From Pyropia haitanensis (Eukaryota > Rhodophyta > Bangiophyceae > Bangiales > Bangiaceae), in the NCBI GenBank assembly GCA_008729055.1, contig SDUX01000006.1, positions 691,501 through 755,500 of the forward strand: a DNA stretch of 64,000 nucleotides, in the 5' to 3' direction. Both the position numbers and the translations under genes were made by a program. This document shows positions 45,742 through 56,909 of the stretch, piece by piece (position 1 is the stretch's first letter; every line of letters begins with the position of its first letter). The notes below the pieces were generated by a model. The model did no database searches. It had not been told where the DNA came from and saw nothing but the letters and a program-made list of their open reading frames with translations.

Positions 45742-46385
45742 GCGGTCACGGGAGCGCGGCGGCGGCCGCGCCGCGCGGCGCGACGCGCGGTGCCGCGGCG
45801 GCCGCGCGGGCGTGTGCGCGCACGCACGCGTTTCACAGGCGCGGCGACCGCGGCGGGGCGCGGGGGGGGGGGGCGGGGTGGGGGGAGAGGGTGGGTCGTT
45901 CCGCCGCACCGGCCGCCGCGGTCGCCGCCACCGCGCCGTCGCGCCGCGGTGGACGGCGGCCGCGGGGGGGGGGCTGCGTCGGCGGCACGCGGCGGGCGCG
46001 TGCGGCGGCGGCGCGCGCGCGCGCGCGCGGCCGCGGCCGCCGCGGCGGCCGCGTCTGGTGCACGCGCCGCGCCGCCCCTCCCGCCCCGCTTCCCGCGGTG
46101 CCGGCGGCGCCTCTCAAGACCGCCGCGCCGTGCGGTCCCCCCCCTCCTCCGCCACTCCCCCTCTGCTTCATCGCCCCGCCCCGCCACTCCACACACTCGT
46201 TCCCGCCGCCCGCCGCCGGGCCATTGCCGCGTCCCGCTGCCGCGCGGTACCCCCCCCCCGCGCACCACCCACCCACCCACCCACCCCCACCCGCCCCCCG
46301 CCCCGCCCACACCGCCCGCCGCACCCGCCGCCCTCGCCCGCCCTCCCCCGTCCCTGTCGGTCGCCCCTGCCCCACCGCATCGCGG
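41611..46385. other. Low-complexity GC-rich intergenic region
   Basis: About 4.8 kb, the largest gap. From about 43900 to 46380 it is packed with poly-C and poly-G runs of 8 to 20 bases and short (GCG)n and (GGT)n arrays. Every frame is open for long distances but encodes only Pro/Arg/Gly/Ala. No recognised gene. Its right end carries the promoter of the second zinc-finger gene. Confidence 0.5.
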
Positions 46386-46841
46386 ATGGCCGAGGCGGCG
46401 GGCGGGCCCGCGCCGCCGCGGCGGCGCGCCGCGGGCGCGATGCGGGTGCCCCACTGGGCGGGCGGCGGCGGCGGCGGCGCCGACGGGGCGGCGCCCGTGC
46501 CAACGACGGCGGCGGCAATGGCGGCGCCCGCCATGACGGCGGCAAGTGCCCCCGCCTGTGGCGGCGGTGGTGGCGGCAGTGGTGGCGGTGGTGGTGGCGG
46601 TGGCGGCGACGGCGACGGCGGCGGTGGCGGCGGCGGCGGCGGCGGCGGTGGCGCCGTTGCGCCGTCGGCGCGGCCGCCCCTATCGAGCATCACCTCCCCC
46701 GTCACGCCGCTGCCGCCGCTGCGCGGCGGCGGCGACGCCGGTGGCGGCGGCGGCCGCGGCGCGTTTTGGCGCACCGTCCTCGACGGGTCCCCCGTGGGGA
46801 GCGCGGCCGCGTCGGCGGCGGCCGCCACGCCGGCAGCGGCC

Positions 46842-46896
<55 letters not shown>

Positions 46897-47092
46897 CGCA
46901 GCCGCTGCCGTCGTTGCCGTCGCTGCTGCCGCTGTTGCAAGCCGCGGGCGGCGTCGGCGGTGACCGTGGCGGGGGTGCGGCGGGCGGGGGCGGGTGGCAA
47001 GGGCCGCCCCGCGGGGCGGGGCTGCCGCCCCAGTCGGCGCCGCCCGCGGCGGGCTGGCCAGACGTCCGCCGCGGCCCGCGCGGGGCGGCCAA

Positions 47093-47132
<40 letters not shown>

Positions 47133-47141
47133 TTTGGCTTT

Positions 47142-47172
<31 letters not shown>

Positions 47173-47250
47173 GCGTTGGCGGCGGGTCGGGCCTCTGGGT
47201 GGGGCGGCCCGCGACAGAGTCGCGGCGGCTCCTCCCGCGGTCCGCCACCG

Positions 47251-47289
<39 letters not shown>

Positions 47290-48985
47290 GTGGTGGTGGC
47301 GGTGGTGGTGGCGGGGGGGGTGGGCGGGAGCGGCGGCCGTCGTGGTGGTCGGTGGTGCTGTGCAATGGCCCCGGCGGCGGGGACGGCGGGGATGGCCCGT
47401 CGGGGGGGTCCCCGCCGGGCAGCCGGGGGGCGGCTGCCGGCGGCAGCGACGCGTCCGAGTCGAGCGCCGACGGCGGCGGCTGGTCGGCGGGCGCCCGCGC
47501 CGGCTATGTGTTTTCACGGCCGGCGGCGGCGGCGAGCGCGGCGCTCCCGCCCGTTGGCGGCGGCGGCGGCGCCGCCGGCGGGGGGGGCGGCGGCGCCGGC
47601 AGCAGCGGCGGCGACTGGGAGACGGCCAGCGGCAGCGGGTCGGCGTCCACGTGGGGCGGCACCGCGGGGACGGGCGGCGGCAGCAGCTGCGGGGGGGGGT
47701 GGCCGTCGGTGATTGGCGCCGCCGCGGGCGGCCGCCGCGTCGGTGGGGGGGGGGGGGGGCGGGGTGCCACCGCCGCCGGCGGCCGCCCCCTGGTGCCGTC
47801 GCCGTCGCTGCCCGACCTGCCGTCGGGGTCGGCGGGCGGCGGCGGCGTGCAGGGCGTGCCGCCGGGGCGGTGGTCGCTGCCGTCCCTATCGCCGTCGGCG
47901 TCGACGACGCCGTCGGCGGGGGGGGGGGGGGGGGGGGGGGGGAGGGGGGGGGGGGCTTTCCGCTCCGCCTGCCCCCGCTGGGCGACTGGCGGGGGGGGGG
48001 GGCGGCCGCCGCGGCGGTGCCGCTGCCGCCGTCGCCGGCGGGCGTGCCGCCGCCGGCGGCGGCGCGCCACACGTGGCCTCCGCCGGCGGTGCCGCTGCCG
48101 CCGCCGCCGCCGCCGCCGCCGCCGCGGGGTGGGGGAGGGGGTGGCGCCACCGCCGGCGCGCGCTACTGCTACCGCGCCTCTGCTGCCGCGGCGGCGGCGG
48201 CGGCGGGGGGTGGTGGTGGTGGTGGGGGGGGGGTACTGCCGCCTGTGCTGACCGTGGGAGGTGCCGAGGGGGGGGGGCACCCAGACGCGGCGGTGGGTAT
48301 GGACTGGGCTAGGGGCGGCGCCGCGGCGGGCTACGCGCCCGCCCCCGGCGGGTACGCCCACGGCGGCAGCGGCGTTGGCGGCGCCGCCGCGGCGGCGGCG
48401 GTGCCGATGGCGTCGTCGCCCGCTGTCGACGCGGCCGCCCGGCGCGCCGTTGCGCTCGCGGCCGCCCCCTACGGCGTTGCCGTCGACACGGCCGGCCGGG
48501 CGGCCGCCGCGGCGGCGGCGTCGGGGGCGGGCGCGTACGCCCCCCCCCCCCCCCCAATCCGCCGTCCCCCCCCCCCCCCCCCCCCCCCCGCGTCGCCCCT
48601 CCGCCGCCGCCGCGCGCACGGGTGCCCCCGGTGTGCGGCCAAGTTTACCCAGGCCTCCCACCTGACCGCCCACATCGCGCAGGTGCACCTGCGCCTGCGG
48701 CCGCACGCGTGCCCCGCGTGCCGCTGGTCGTTTGGCACGCGCAGCAACCTCAACACGCACGTGCGGGCGGTGCACGGCCGCCGCGACGCGCCGCCGGCGG
48801 CGGTGTGTGAGGTGTGCGGGCGGGGGTTTGCCAAGCGGAGCAATATGATCAAGCACCGGGGGGTGCACGAGCGGGCGGGGGTGGGGGTGGGGGGGGGGGG
48901 GCGGGGGGGGCGGGGGGGGGGGGGGAGGTGTGGGAGGAGGAGGAGTAGCAGGTGGGGGGGGGGGGGGGTAGGGGGGGGGGGGTAG
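46386..48985 (+). CDS. C2H2 zinc-finger protein with long Gly-rich regions, frame-broken
   Basis: The ATG at 46386 starts a frame rich in poly-Gly and poly-Pro runs with short ordered islands (SSITSPVTPLPPLRGG, RGAFWRTVLDGSPVGS, WWSVVLCNGPGG). At 47918-47955 a G25 run and a G12 run shift the frame. The new frame then runs to 48985 and carries three C2H2 fingers: CPRCAAKFTQASHLTAHIA, CPACRWSFGTRSNLNTHV and CEVCGRGFAKRSNMIKH, each with H-x3-5-H. The fingers lie at about 48625-48870, near the C-terminus, with a basic Arg tail. It is probably a DNA-binding regulator. The TRSNL and KRSNM recognition helices resemble those of the zinc-finger protein at 10615 (KRSNL). Whether both frames belong to one protein depends on the true G-run lengths. 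Confidence 0.65.
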
Positions 48986-50489
48986 GGATGGGCGTGATGC
49001 GGTGAGCGTAGGGGAGAGGACACTGCCATGGGGAGCAGCGGGGCGGCGGGAGCACGTATTTCGGGCGCGGCGAGCCCGCGCCCATTGTCGCCCGCCCTGC
49101 CGGCTGCCGCCCGCCCCTCGTGGTGCCGGCGGTTGTCCACCCGCGGGCGCCAATACACAGGTGCCTACGCACGCGGCGGGGCAGCCGCCGGTGCCGCCAC
49201 GGACGCAACACCGGCGCCCCTCCGCCGCTGTTCACGCAGGGCGGCGTGGACGGACGCTCGGCAGGCCAAGCCCGCTGGGCAAATCCGCACACGCGGGGCC
49301 GGGAGGGGGAAGGGGAGGACCCCCCGGCTACCGCCCACGACGGTGGGTGGTGCCGTGCCGCCCCACGGCGGCGGCCGCCAATGGCACCCGTCCGGTAGGG
49401 ACCGCTCGACCGTCCGCAGTGGGCCACTGCGCAGGGACGCATGTGTGCTGGACCGCTGGTGCCGGCTGTAGGACCGGTGGGAGGGGGCGGCGGCCAGGGC
49501 GGACCGGGCCGCCCTCCACGGCGCTTCCCCCCCCGCCCCCCCCCCCCCCCCCTCCCAAGATTCTGGACCGATCATGCCCTCGTGGCCCGTGTCATTCCTG
49601 TCGGAAATGACATGGCCAAATGGGGCGCGGGCCAGCCACGTGGTGGGAGGTGGCCTGACCTGACCTGTCCATTCCACGGCACCGTGCCGCCCACCGGCGA
49701 GCGCTGTCCAAACTCTTTTCCATTGAGCACCACCACCCCCCGACGGAAAAAAATAGAGACGGCCTATTCCGGACACCGCCGCGGTCGGCGGTCGCCGCGG
49801 CGGCCGCCCGGCACCGGCCGCGCCGCCACCACCGCACGATCACACAATCTCGGCCGCCGGCGGGCGGTGGCGCGCCGCCGACGGCTTCCCCCCCCCCCCC
49901 CCCCCCCCCCCCCCGCCCAATCGCGCCGCCGCCGTGGCCGCGGGCGCGGCATCAACCACCCACCCGCCGCCGCGCCGGCGCCGCTCGCGGCCGGGGGGGG
50001 TGCCGCGCCCCGCCGCCGTTGGCGTCGTGACACGACCGCCCGCGGCCGGCGCGTCACGGACAGACGGCGGTCGGGCGGGTGGGCGGGTGGGCGGGCGGGC
50101 GGGTGGGTGGGTGGGCGGGTGGGCGGGCGGGTGGGCGGGTGGGCGGGCGGTGGCGGCGCGGCGGGCGGCGGCTGGTCTGGGCGGCGGTGGGTGCGGGAGG
50201 CGGTTGGCGGGGCGGGAGGCGCGGGAGGGGGGCGGCGGGACGGGTGGGTGGCCCGCCCGCCGGCGGGCGTGTGTGTCCTCCCGCGGACGGTGCTCTGCCG
50301 CCACCGCCGCTGCCGCCGTTGTTGTCGTTGCCGTCGGTCACGGTTGGCGCCGTCGTCATTGACGGGAGGCGGCTCCGCCCCGCCGCGGGTGTCTGGCCGG
50401 GCGGCACGGTCGCCCCGCGCGCGCTCGCGTGGTCCGACGGGAGCACCCCGCGGCGGCCGTGGCCGACGACTCCCCCCCGCGGCCATTCG
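48986..50489. other. Intergenic region upstream of MATE gene
   Basis: GC-rich with poly-C runs at about 49530-49552 and 49890-49914 and a GGGC/GGGT array. No supported gene. Confidence 0.45.
50073..50150 (+). repeat. GGGC/GGGT tetranucleotide array
   Basis: About 19 consecutive GGGY units lie 340 bp before the MATE start codon. The plus strand could fold into G-quadruplexes and the minus strand into i-motifs. Confidence 0.85.
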
Positions 50490-52415
50490 ATGAACCGGCT
50501 GGCGGCGGTGCCGGGGGCGGCGGCTTCCCCGGCTGTTGGCGGCGGCGGCGGCGGCGGCGGCAGCAGCGGCAGCGGCAGCAGCGGCAGCCGCAGCCGCAGC
50601 GGCGGTGGCGGTGGCGGCGGCGGCGGCGGCCGTGTGGCGTTTGTTGCCCCCACGCCGGGTGGGGCGGCGGGATGGGTGGCGCCGCGGGCGGCGGCGGCGG
50701 CAGCGGCGGCGGGCGGCGCGCCGCTACGGACGGCGCGGCCGGTGTGGGGTGGCGGGGGGGTGGCCGCCCTGCGGCGGGGGCGGCCAAGATGGGGTGCCGC
50801 CGCGGGTGGCGGCGGTCGCCCCCTATGGGCCCCCGCCGGCCAGAGGCCACAAAGGGGCGGCGGCGGCGGCAGGCCCGCCGCGCGCACCCCCCCGTCGGCG
50901 GTGGCGAGTGCGGGGAGTGGCAAGGAGGAGGCCGCCACGGCGGCGGCGGTCGACGGCGCCGCCGCCGACGCTGGTGCGGCGGCGGCCGCCGCGGCCGCCG
51001 CGTCGCCGGCCGCCGCGTCGCCCTACCCCGTCCGCCGCAACGGCCTCGCACGGCTGCAGCGGGCGCTGTCGGTCAACCACCTGGACCGGTCCATCCTGCG
51101 GATTGCGCTGCCCGCGCTCGGCGCGCTCGCGCTCGACCCGCTGGTGGCGCTCGCCGACACGGCGTTTATCGGGCACCTCGGCGCCGCGTCGCTGGGCGGC
51201 GTTGGCGTCAGCAACAACGTGTTCAACCTGTCGTTTACGTGCTTTAACTTTCTCGGCCTCGCCACCACCCCGGCGATTGCGCGCGCGTACGGCGCGGGCG
51301 ACGAGGTGGCGGCCTCCAAGCTGGTGGCCCAGGCGCTGTGGGTGGCGGCGGTCGTTGGCGTCGTTGCCGCCGTCTTTCTCACCGTCTACGCGACGCCGAT
51401 TGTGCGGTTTTTTGGGGCGAATGACGTCGTCGTGCCGCTCGCGGTGGCCTACCTCCGCGCGCGCCTCATCAGCGCGCCCGCCTACCTGAGTTCCATGGTC
51501 GCCAACGGCGCGTTCCGGGGCTTCCAGGACACCAAGACCCCGCTCGCGGTGGGGCTCCTCGCCAACATGATGAACCTGACGCTCTACCCGCTGCTCATCT
51601 ACGGGGTGGGCATGGGCGTTGCGGGCGCGGGGCTGGCCACCGCGGTGGGGCAGATCACGGCCGGCTCGGCGCTGTTTGTGCTGCTGCTGCGGAAGAAGCG
51701 GCTGCGGCCGGTGGACCTGGTGCAGCGGCCGCGGCTGCGGGAGGTCATGCCGCTCCTCCGCACCGGCGCGGTGCTGTCGGTGCGCACGCTGAGCATCTTT
51801 ACGACCATCTCGTTTGCGACGGCGACGGCGGCCAAGCTCGGGACGGTGGAGGTGGCGGCGTTTGAGATTGGCCGCCAGATCTTTGCGCTGTTCGCGCGCC
51901 TCCTCGACGCCATCAGCGTCGCGGCGCAGTCGCTGGTGGCGCTCGCGCTCGGCCAGCGCAACTTTAAGCGCGCCCGCCTCACCGCGATGCGGCTGCTGCA
52001 GGTGGGGGTGCTGATGGGCTGCGGCTTTGTGGCGCTGCTGTCGCTGGGGGCGGCGGGCGCGCCGACGCTCTTCTCGCGTGACCCGGCGGTCATCGCGGCG
52101 GTCCGCCGCACGTTTCCGGTCATGGCGCTGGTGCAGCCGGTCAACGGGCTGGTGTTTGTGCTCGACGGCATCTTTACGGCGGGGCGCAAGTTTGGGTTCT
52201 TGGCGGGCGCCATCTTCCTCGCCTGCGTCGCGTCCTCGTCGGCGCTGCTGTGGGTGCGCACGGCGGGGTTGTCGCTGCAGGCGGTGTGGCTCGGCCTCAA
52301 CCTGATGATGGTGCTGCGGGCGGGCTTTTTGATGGCGGGGCTGTTTAGCCGCTTCACGCCCGTGCCGCAGCGGGACCCAGACGCGGAGCCGCTCGAGCCG
52401 GTGCCTGCGACCTAG
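50490..52415 (+). CDS. MATE-family multidrug/organic-ion antiporter, plastid DTX type
   Basis: MATE transporters export organic compounds in exchange for H+ or Na+. The frame gives 641 residues from the ATG at 50490. The first 190 residues are Gly/Ser/Ala/Arg-rich and poorly ordered, consistent with a transit peptide plus linker. The transporter then runs to the end with 12 hydrophobic segments: LDRSILRIALPALGALALDP, LADTAFIGHLGAASLGGVGV, ATTPAIARAYGAGD, GAFRGFQDTKTPLAVGLLAN, AFEIGRQIFALFARLLDAIS and AQSLVALALGQRNFKRA. The GFQDTKTPL motif is typical of the plant DTX44/45/EDS5 branch. Substrate unknown. Confidence 0.88.
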   Translation: MNRLAAVPGAAASPAVGGGGGGGGSSGSGSSGSRSRSGGGGGGGGGGRVAFVAPTPGGAAGWVAPRAAAAAAAAGGAPLRTARPVWGGGGVAALRRGRPRWGAAAGGGGRPLWAPAGQRPQRGGGGGRPAARTPPSAVASAGSGKEEAATAAAVDGAAADAGAAAAAAAAASPAAASPYPVRRNGLARLQRALSVNHLDRSILRIALPALGALALDPLVALADTAFIGHLGAASLGGVGVSNNVFNLSFTCFNFLGLATTPAIARAYGAGDEVAASKLVAQALWVAAVVGVVAAVFLTVYATPIVRFFGANDVVVPLAVAYLRARLISAPAYLSSMVANGAFRGFQDTKTPLAVGLLANMMNLTLYPLLIYGVGMGVAGAGLATAVGQITAGSALFVLLLRKKRLRPVDLVQRPRLREVMPLLRTGAVLSVRTLSIFTTISFATATAAKLGTVEVAAFEIGRQIFALFARLLDAISVAAQSLVALALGQRNFKRARLTAMRLLQVGVLMGCGFVALLSLGAAGAPTLFSRDPAVIAAVRRTFPVMALVQPVNGLVFVLDGIFTAGRKFGFLAGAIFLACVASSSALLWVRTAGLSLQAVWLGLNLMMVLRAGFLMAGLFSRFTPVPQRDPDAEPLEPVPAT

Positions 52416-53249
52416 GCTTTGGCCGGCCGGCGTGACGCAGTGGGGTGGGGGGGGCGGGGGGGGGGGTGATAAATGATGCGGAGCGGAGGGCGTAGGCGTT
52501 GTGGACGGCCGAGGGTGCCGTCGCAAGGGTCCCGCCGCTACTGGTGGCCTCCGTGTCCGCGGCTGGCGGGCATTGGGTCTGGCACGCCGGGGTGTCTTGT
52601 TGGGGTGGCCGCGGCGGCCGTTTTGGTGAGCAGGGCTATGGGCGGGATGGTTTTGCTGTCGCCCTGCTAACGCGTGGAAGCGTGGGATGGGTGGCGGGTG
52701 GAGCGGGGAGTGAGAGCGGTTCCTGTTTTTTTTTTTTTTTATGTGGCTTCACCCGCGCGAGAGATACCGACCTTGACGAGGGGCGGCATGGTCCCTCTCC
52801 ACGGCTACCCTGTTGTGCTCGTGCGTACTGGTGGGGTGGGCGGGCGTGCCACCGCACGTGCCCCGCCGGTGGTGCACGCTGTCAGGGTCGGCCGGCGACG
52901 TCGCCACCACCAGGCCCTACGCCCAGCAGGGCGAGGCCAGGGTAGCTCGTCTCGACGATGGGACACTCTTCACCTTTGTCCTGGGCTTCCCGAAGTGCGG
53001 GAGTTCAGTTACATTTCATTCATGGTACTGAATATCGATTCCCTCCAATCTCGCTCAATCTCCCGACCACTTCCCGAAGGTGGAAGCGGCCGTCCTGCCC
53101 CGTCCCGACCGCCGTCCACTCTGTCTGACTTCCTGTCCGACACACCCACTGCACCAACCCTCGTCCTCTTCGTCCACCCTCTCCTCCCCTTGACCTACTC
53201 TCGTCCCTGCTTCAACTCTACTCTTCACGCTTGTGGCACCGCCTTCCCA
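52416..53249. other. Intergenic region between MATE and zinc-ribbon/RRM genes
   Basis: About 830 bp with a T16 run near 52725-52740 and a pyrimidine-rich stretch before the next gene. No gene is supported. Confidence 0.45.
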
Positions 53250-53914
53250 ATGGTGGCCTTTGTGTCTGCCGCGGCCTTGCCGCTCTCCGCCCGCCCGACG
53301 CGGACGGCCCGCCAGAGTGGGCGGCCAGCGCCGGCGCTCCCCCCCCCTCCCCCCCCCCCCCGGCGCGCCCCCCCCCCCCCCTTTCCATGCGCGCCCCCCG
53401 CTCGGCCGAGCGCCAAGGCTTTGTGTCGTGCAAGCGCTGCGGCACGGACGTGCCCATCTCGCTGACGCCGTTTGCGCGCGGCGACAGCGTCATCACGGTC
53501 CGCTGCCCCGAGTGCGGCGCCACCTTTGACGCGGACGCGGCGTCGGCAATCGCCCTCGACGGCGGCGATATCGTGCCCGTTGACGCGTCGCTCGCCGCCG
53601 CCCGCGCGGCGGACCCGCGGCTGGCCGCCACCGCCGCCGCCGCCGCGGCGGCGGCCGAGGGCGTCAAGCTGTACGTTGGCGGCCTGCCGCCACGGGTGGA
53701 CGCGGCCGCGCTAGAGCGCCTGTTTGAGCCGTACGGCGACGTCCTGGCGGCGGTGGTGGTGAGCGACCGGGCGACGCGGCGGAGCCGCGGGTTTGGCTTT
53801 GTGACGCTCCGGGGGGAGGGGCCCGCGCGCGCCGCCGCCGAGGGCCTCAACGCCGCAACGCCGTTTGGGCGCAGGATGAGTGTGCGACCGGCCGAGGATC
53901 GGCCAAGCACGTGA
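53250..53914 (+). CDS. Zinc-ribbon plus RRM RNA-binding protein, probable plastid leader in another frame
   Basis: The clear part is the frame to 53914. From its ATG at 53387 it gives 175 residues. CKRC and CPEC, 22 residues apart, form a zinc ribbon at about residues 16-44. A poly-Ala linker follows, then one RRM at about 89-168 with RNP2 LYVGGL and RNP1 RGFGFVTL. A better start may be the ATG at 53250, whose frame begins MVAFVSAAALPLSARPTRTA, a convincing transit peptide. That frame is out of register across the C-runs at 53338-53381, and a small change in run length would join the two. Single-RRM proteins of this kind act in organellar or nuclear RNA processing. Plastid location is inferred. 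Confidence 0.72.
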
Positions 53915-54317
53915 GAGGGCGGAGGAGTAGAGGTATCGGGGGTGACTTTTGTGGGGGCGGGGGGGACCTTGCGGCTGGGGCTGCTCATCGTAGGCGGCGT
54001 GAGGGGACGAGTGTGACTGGAAAACTGGCTTTGCGGAGCTTCGTTCCGGAGAAAACAAACGGCGCGGTGGATGGCGCGCCAATCGAGCTCGCTGTGCAGC
54101 AGCTGCAGCCAAGATTGTGTGCGGGTATCTGCCCTCGGTCAACGGGAGAGGGAGTGCAACGAGGAGCCAGTCGAGGACGTGCCAGTTGTCACCCATCTCT
54201 TTGTTTTCGCTGCAGCTCGATGCCATCTATACACACACCAATACTATGCACGCGTGAGCAATGCCGGCGCTCATGTCCCGTCCTCCCCCAAAGCGACCCA
54301 CCGCCACTACCCAGCCA
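53915..54317. other. Convergent spacer
   Basis: It lies between the ends of the RRM gene and the small charged-protein gene. Near-balanced composition, no gene seen. Confidence 0.45.
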
Positions 54318-54635
54318 TCACTTGCGTGCCGGCGCGGTGAAGCCCGGGATCTCCACCGTGTTGGTGTTGGAGTGGTGGCTCCGCGCGCGGTGCTCGGCTT
54401 GGCGCTCCTTCTTCTTCTCCTCGGCCGCCGCGCCGTGCTTGGACGGCGTGAAGCCCCACACGTGGTCCTCCGCGGGGGTATCCATGTGCTTCTTCCCGTC
54501 GTAAGAGGCGGCGCCGGGCTCGGCGCGGTGCGAGTCGTACTTGAGGTCCCGCTTCTCGTCCGTCTTCTTCTTGGCTTCGGCCACCTCAAACGCCTCAATC
54601 GTCTCGCGGGTCTGCTCGCTCTGGTTGTCGCTCAT
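54318..54635 (-). CDS. Small charged, probably disordered protein
   Basis: The frame has 105 residues from the ATG at 54635 (MSDNQSEQTRETIEAFEVAE), intronless. It is highly hydrophilic: KKKTDEKRDLKYDSHRAEPG, KKHMDTPAEDHVWGFTPSKH, EEKKKERQAEHRARSHHSN, and a distinct end VEIPGFTAPARK. Codons and amino-acid use differ from the GC-driven noise around it, which supports a real gene. No family is recognised. It has the look of an intrinsically disordered stress or adaptor protein. A 5' UTR intron ahead of the ATG is possible. Confidence 0.6.
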   Translation of the reverse strand: MSDNQSEQTRETIEAFEVAEAKKKTDEKRDLKYDSHRAEPGAASYDGKKHMDTPAEDHVWGFTPSKHGAAAEEKKKERQAEHRARSHHSNTNTVEIPGFTAPARK

Positions 54636-55151
54636 GGTGAGAGGAAGGGGGTGCCCAGCTGGTCGACTGGGGCCGGAAGGGGGGGTGGGAAGGAAGTGGG
54701 TGACAAGCTGCAACGAATGGGGACAGGCAAGGGGTGGGGGGCAAGCTGCACTCGTACCTAAGGCAGAGGAAGGTGACGATGTGAGGGGGGGCGGTGTACG
54801 TGCTGCTGGACATAAAGACGTCGAGCGACTGGGTGCAAAAGCCAGCACGCCCCGGGTCTTTTGAAGGAGGGTGCTGTGCGCGCGCACCCGAGCCATCCCA
54901 GGCACGCGCCACTCTGCTGGTTCCTTCTGCTGATGGGCTGGTCTGCAAAGACGCACGTCCATGCAAAGAGGCTCCACCCAAATGTGCTCCTATGAACCGA
55001 GTCAAATGTCGGGTCTTACAGTAGAATTTTGACTCAATCTGAAGTTGTCTCGCGGGTCGCGTCACGACCACGCTCCCTCGTGTCGACACACGCGCAGCGC
55101 GGCCAAAGACTGCGTCGGCTGCGCTTCGCACTCTCGCTGCGCGGGCCCGCC
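54636..55151. promoter_or_regulatory. Divergent upstream region of small charged protein and LYR protein
   Basis: 516 bp between divergent start codons. Positions 54990-55060 are AT-richer (TAGAATTTTGACTCAATC). No other gene. Confidence 0.45.
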
Positions 55152-55985
55152 ATGGCGCAACGCGCACGGGCCTTGGCCCTGTACCACCGCATCCTCCGTA
55201 CCTGTCGTGATTGTACGTTTTGTTCCCCGCCGGCGGGTATCGATTGGTGCTGTTTGGCTGGCCGTCGTGCGCTTCGTCTCCGCCGCATGCCGCTTGTCCC
55301 TCCTGCCTTTCCCCCTCCTGGCTCAGTCTTTGGTGGTCTTTGCGTATGCATCATGCACCCCCCCCTTGCCATAGTTGCCATGGCTACCGCCGTTGCCGCC
55401 CTCGCGGACGGCGTTACCGCGATTGGTGCGGCCGTCGCCCCCGCGGCCACCGTCACGGCCGTCCCCGGGGTCGCCGCCGTCGTCGCTGCCGCCTTCGCCT
55501 CCCAATTGCGTGCTGTGCCGCGGTTATCGCTCCCGCGGCCGACGTTACCGCATTTGCCGCGGCCCCCGCAACCGTTGCCGTCACCGCCGCTGGGGTCGCC
55601 GCCGCCGCTCCCCGCCCTCCTGGTTGAGTTCTGCCGCTCGTGCTGACCACGTCTTGTCCTTTTTACGTTGCTTCGCTCTCGTGTATTCTGTTTCCCGCTG
55701 CGGCTGGATATTTTTCTGGTGACTGGCGACTGCCCAGGGAAGGACCCCGCGGAGGCGGCTGACCTTCGCCTGGAAGCCCGCACGCTGTTTACGCGTAACG
55801 CCGGCATTGCGGACGCAGCCACCATCGAGAGCAAGCTCTTTGAGGGCGAGTCGCGGCTCGACCTGGCCGTTTTTTATGGTATTGCCGCGCCTCGGCTTCC
55901 GCACGTGGTTCCAGGCGCGACGGGGCAGACGCGGGAAACCATCATCCCGGCATACATGCATTCGTATGACGGGGGGGACAAGTGA
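55152..55985 (+). CDS. LYR-motif (complex1_LYR) mitochondrial protein, two exons
   Basis: LYR proteins are small mitochondrial adaptors that bind acyl-carrier protein and help assemble respiratory complexes or Fe-S clusters. Exon 1 (55152-55212) encodes MAQRARALALYHRILRTCRD with the motif as LYH, so the Arg is not kept. The intron (55213-55737, donor GTACGT, acceptor TGCCCAG) splits the next codon (W). Exon 2 (55738-55985) encodes KDPAEAADLRLEARTLFTRN, then IESKLFEGESRLDLAVFYGI and PRLPHVVPGA. The order matches the family: a helix with LYR, a Phe at LFTRN, and a third helix. Total 102 residues. Which LYRM it is cannot be decided. Confidence 0.8.
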
Positions 55986-56909
55986 CGTCCGTAGCAGTGA
56001 CGTAACTTTTCCCGTAGCATCAAGGTGGCCTTGGACCGAGGCTGGCATGACGGGACGTGGGGGGCGTGTCGGCAGCACCCTGTGTGACCCGGACGGCAGG
56101 GACGCGCACTGTGAGGGGGGCAGTTCAGGGAGCAGGGTTGCCTTGCTTGGTGGCCGCGGACTGGATGTGTTTGCTTGTGTGTGTCCTTCGTGTTTCCCCT
56201 CGTCTTTCGTGGGGCCTCGTGGACACAAATGGTTGTGTCTTGCACACTTGCTTTTCTCCCCCCCCCACGTGTTTTGTTGGGAGGGTGGCGAGTGCATGCC
56301 TGAAAGAGTGTTCTGACACGGTTGACTGGGTGAGGGAGCCTGGCCGTGGTCGCGTTCGCGAGGACAGCGTGGCCGAAGCGGGACAAGAAGGATTCGAATT
56401 TTCCTTTTGGTCAAGTGTCACGGCCACTTGTTCTGGGACATTCTGGGACACGGAAATTGAGGACGCCTGTGGTCACCAACAGGGTGAAGGGCCCGCGGGT
56501 CCTTGGCCCCTTCACGACCGCCTGCGGTCTCGAGGTGTGCTCGAAATTTTATTGGACGACGCGGCCGCCGGGTTGAACGCCATGACAACCCACCGGCCGT
56601 CTTGTCCAACCAACACGCGAGCCTGACCGGCCCCCGGCTCGTCGGGGCCTGTCGTCCACCCAAGTTTTACCCACAACATTACATGGACACCGCGTCGGTA
56701 AAACGCGGCGGCCAAACCACACGGTCTTACCGTCGGTGCGCGAGAGGTGCGGTGGGAGCGGTGGGGCCTGCGTTGAGCCCCGTGGGTGTGTGCGGCCAAG
56801 GCGGCCGCCGTAGCCGCTGCGGTCATCGTTGCCACCGCGGCCATACCCCGGCCTCGCAGCATCTGCTGTTTTTTTTTTTTTTCCTGTTGGGTGGGCGCCC
56901 ACGGCGGGC
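55986..56909. other. Intergenic region upstream of TBC gene
   Basis: About 920 bp of mixed composition. A T14 run sits at 56868-56882, about 30 bp before the TBC start codon. This is a pyrimidine tract that could precede a 5' UTR splice acceptor. No gene is supported. Confidence 0.45.

Noticed and set aside
43604..46963. An uninterrupted plus-strand frame of more than 1100 codons
   Set aside because: It encodes only Pro/Arg/Gly/Ala from C- and G-runs, overlaps equally open frames on both strands and has no domain. It is open because the DNA lacks A and T, hence lacks stop codons.
56360..56420. A second tRNA-like or permuted tRNA sequence (GTGGCCGAAGCGG followed by ATTCGAAT)
   Set aside because: An A-box-like word and a short hairpin are present, but the D-stem does not close, no acceptor stem pairs, and no proper B-box lies on either side or strand.
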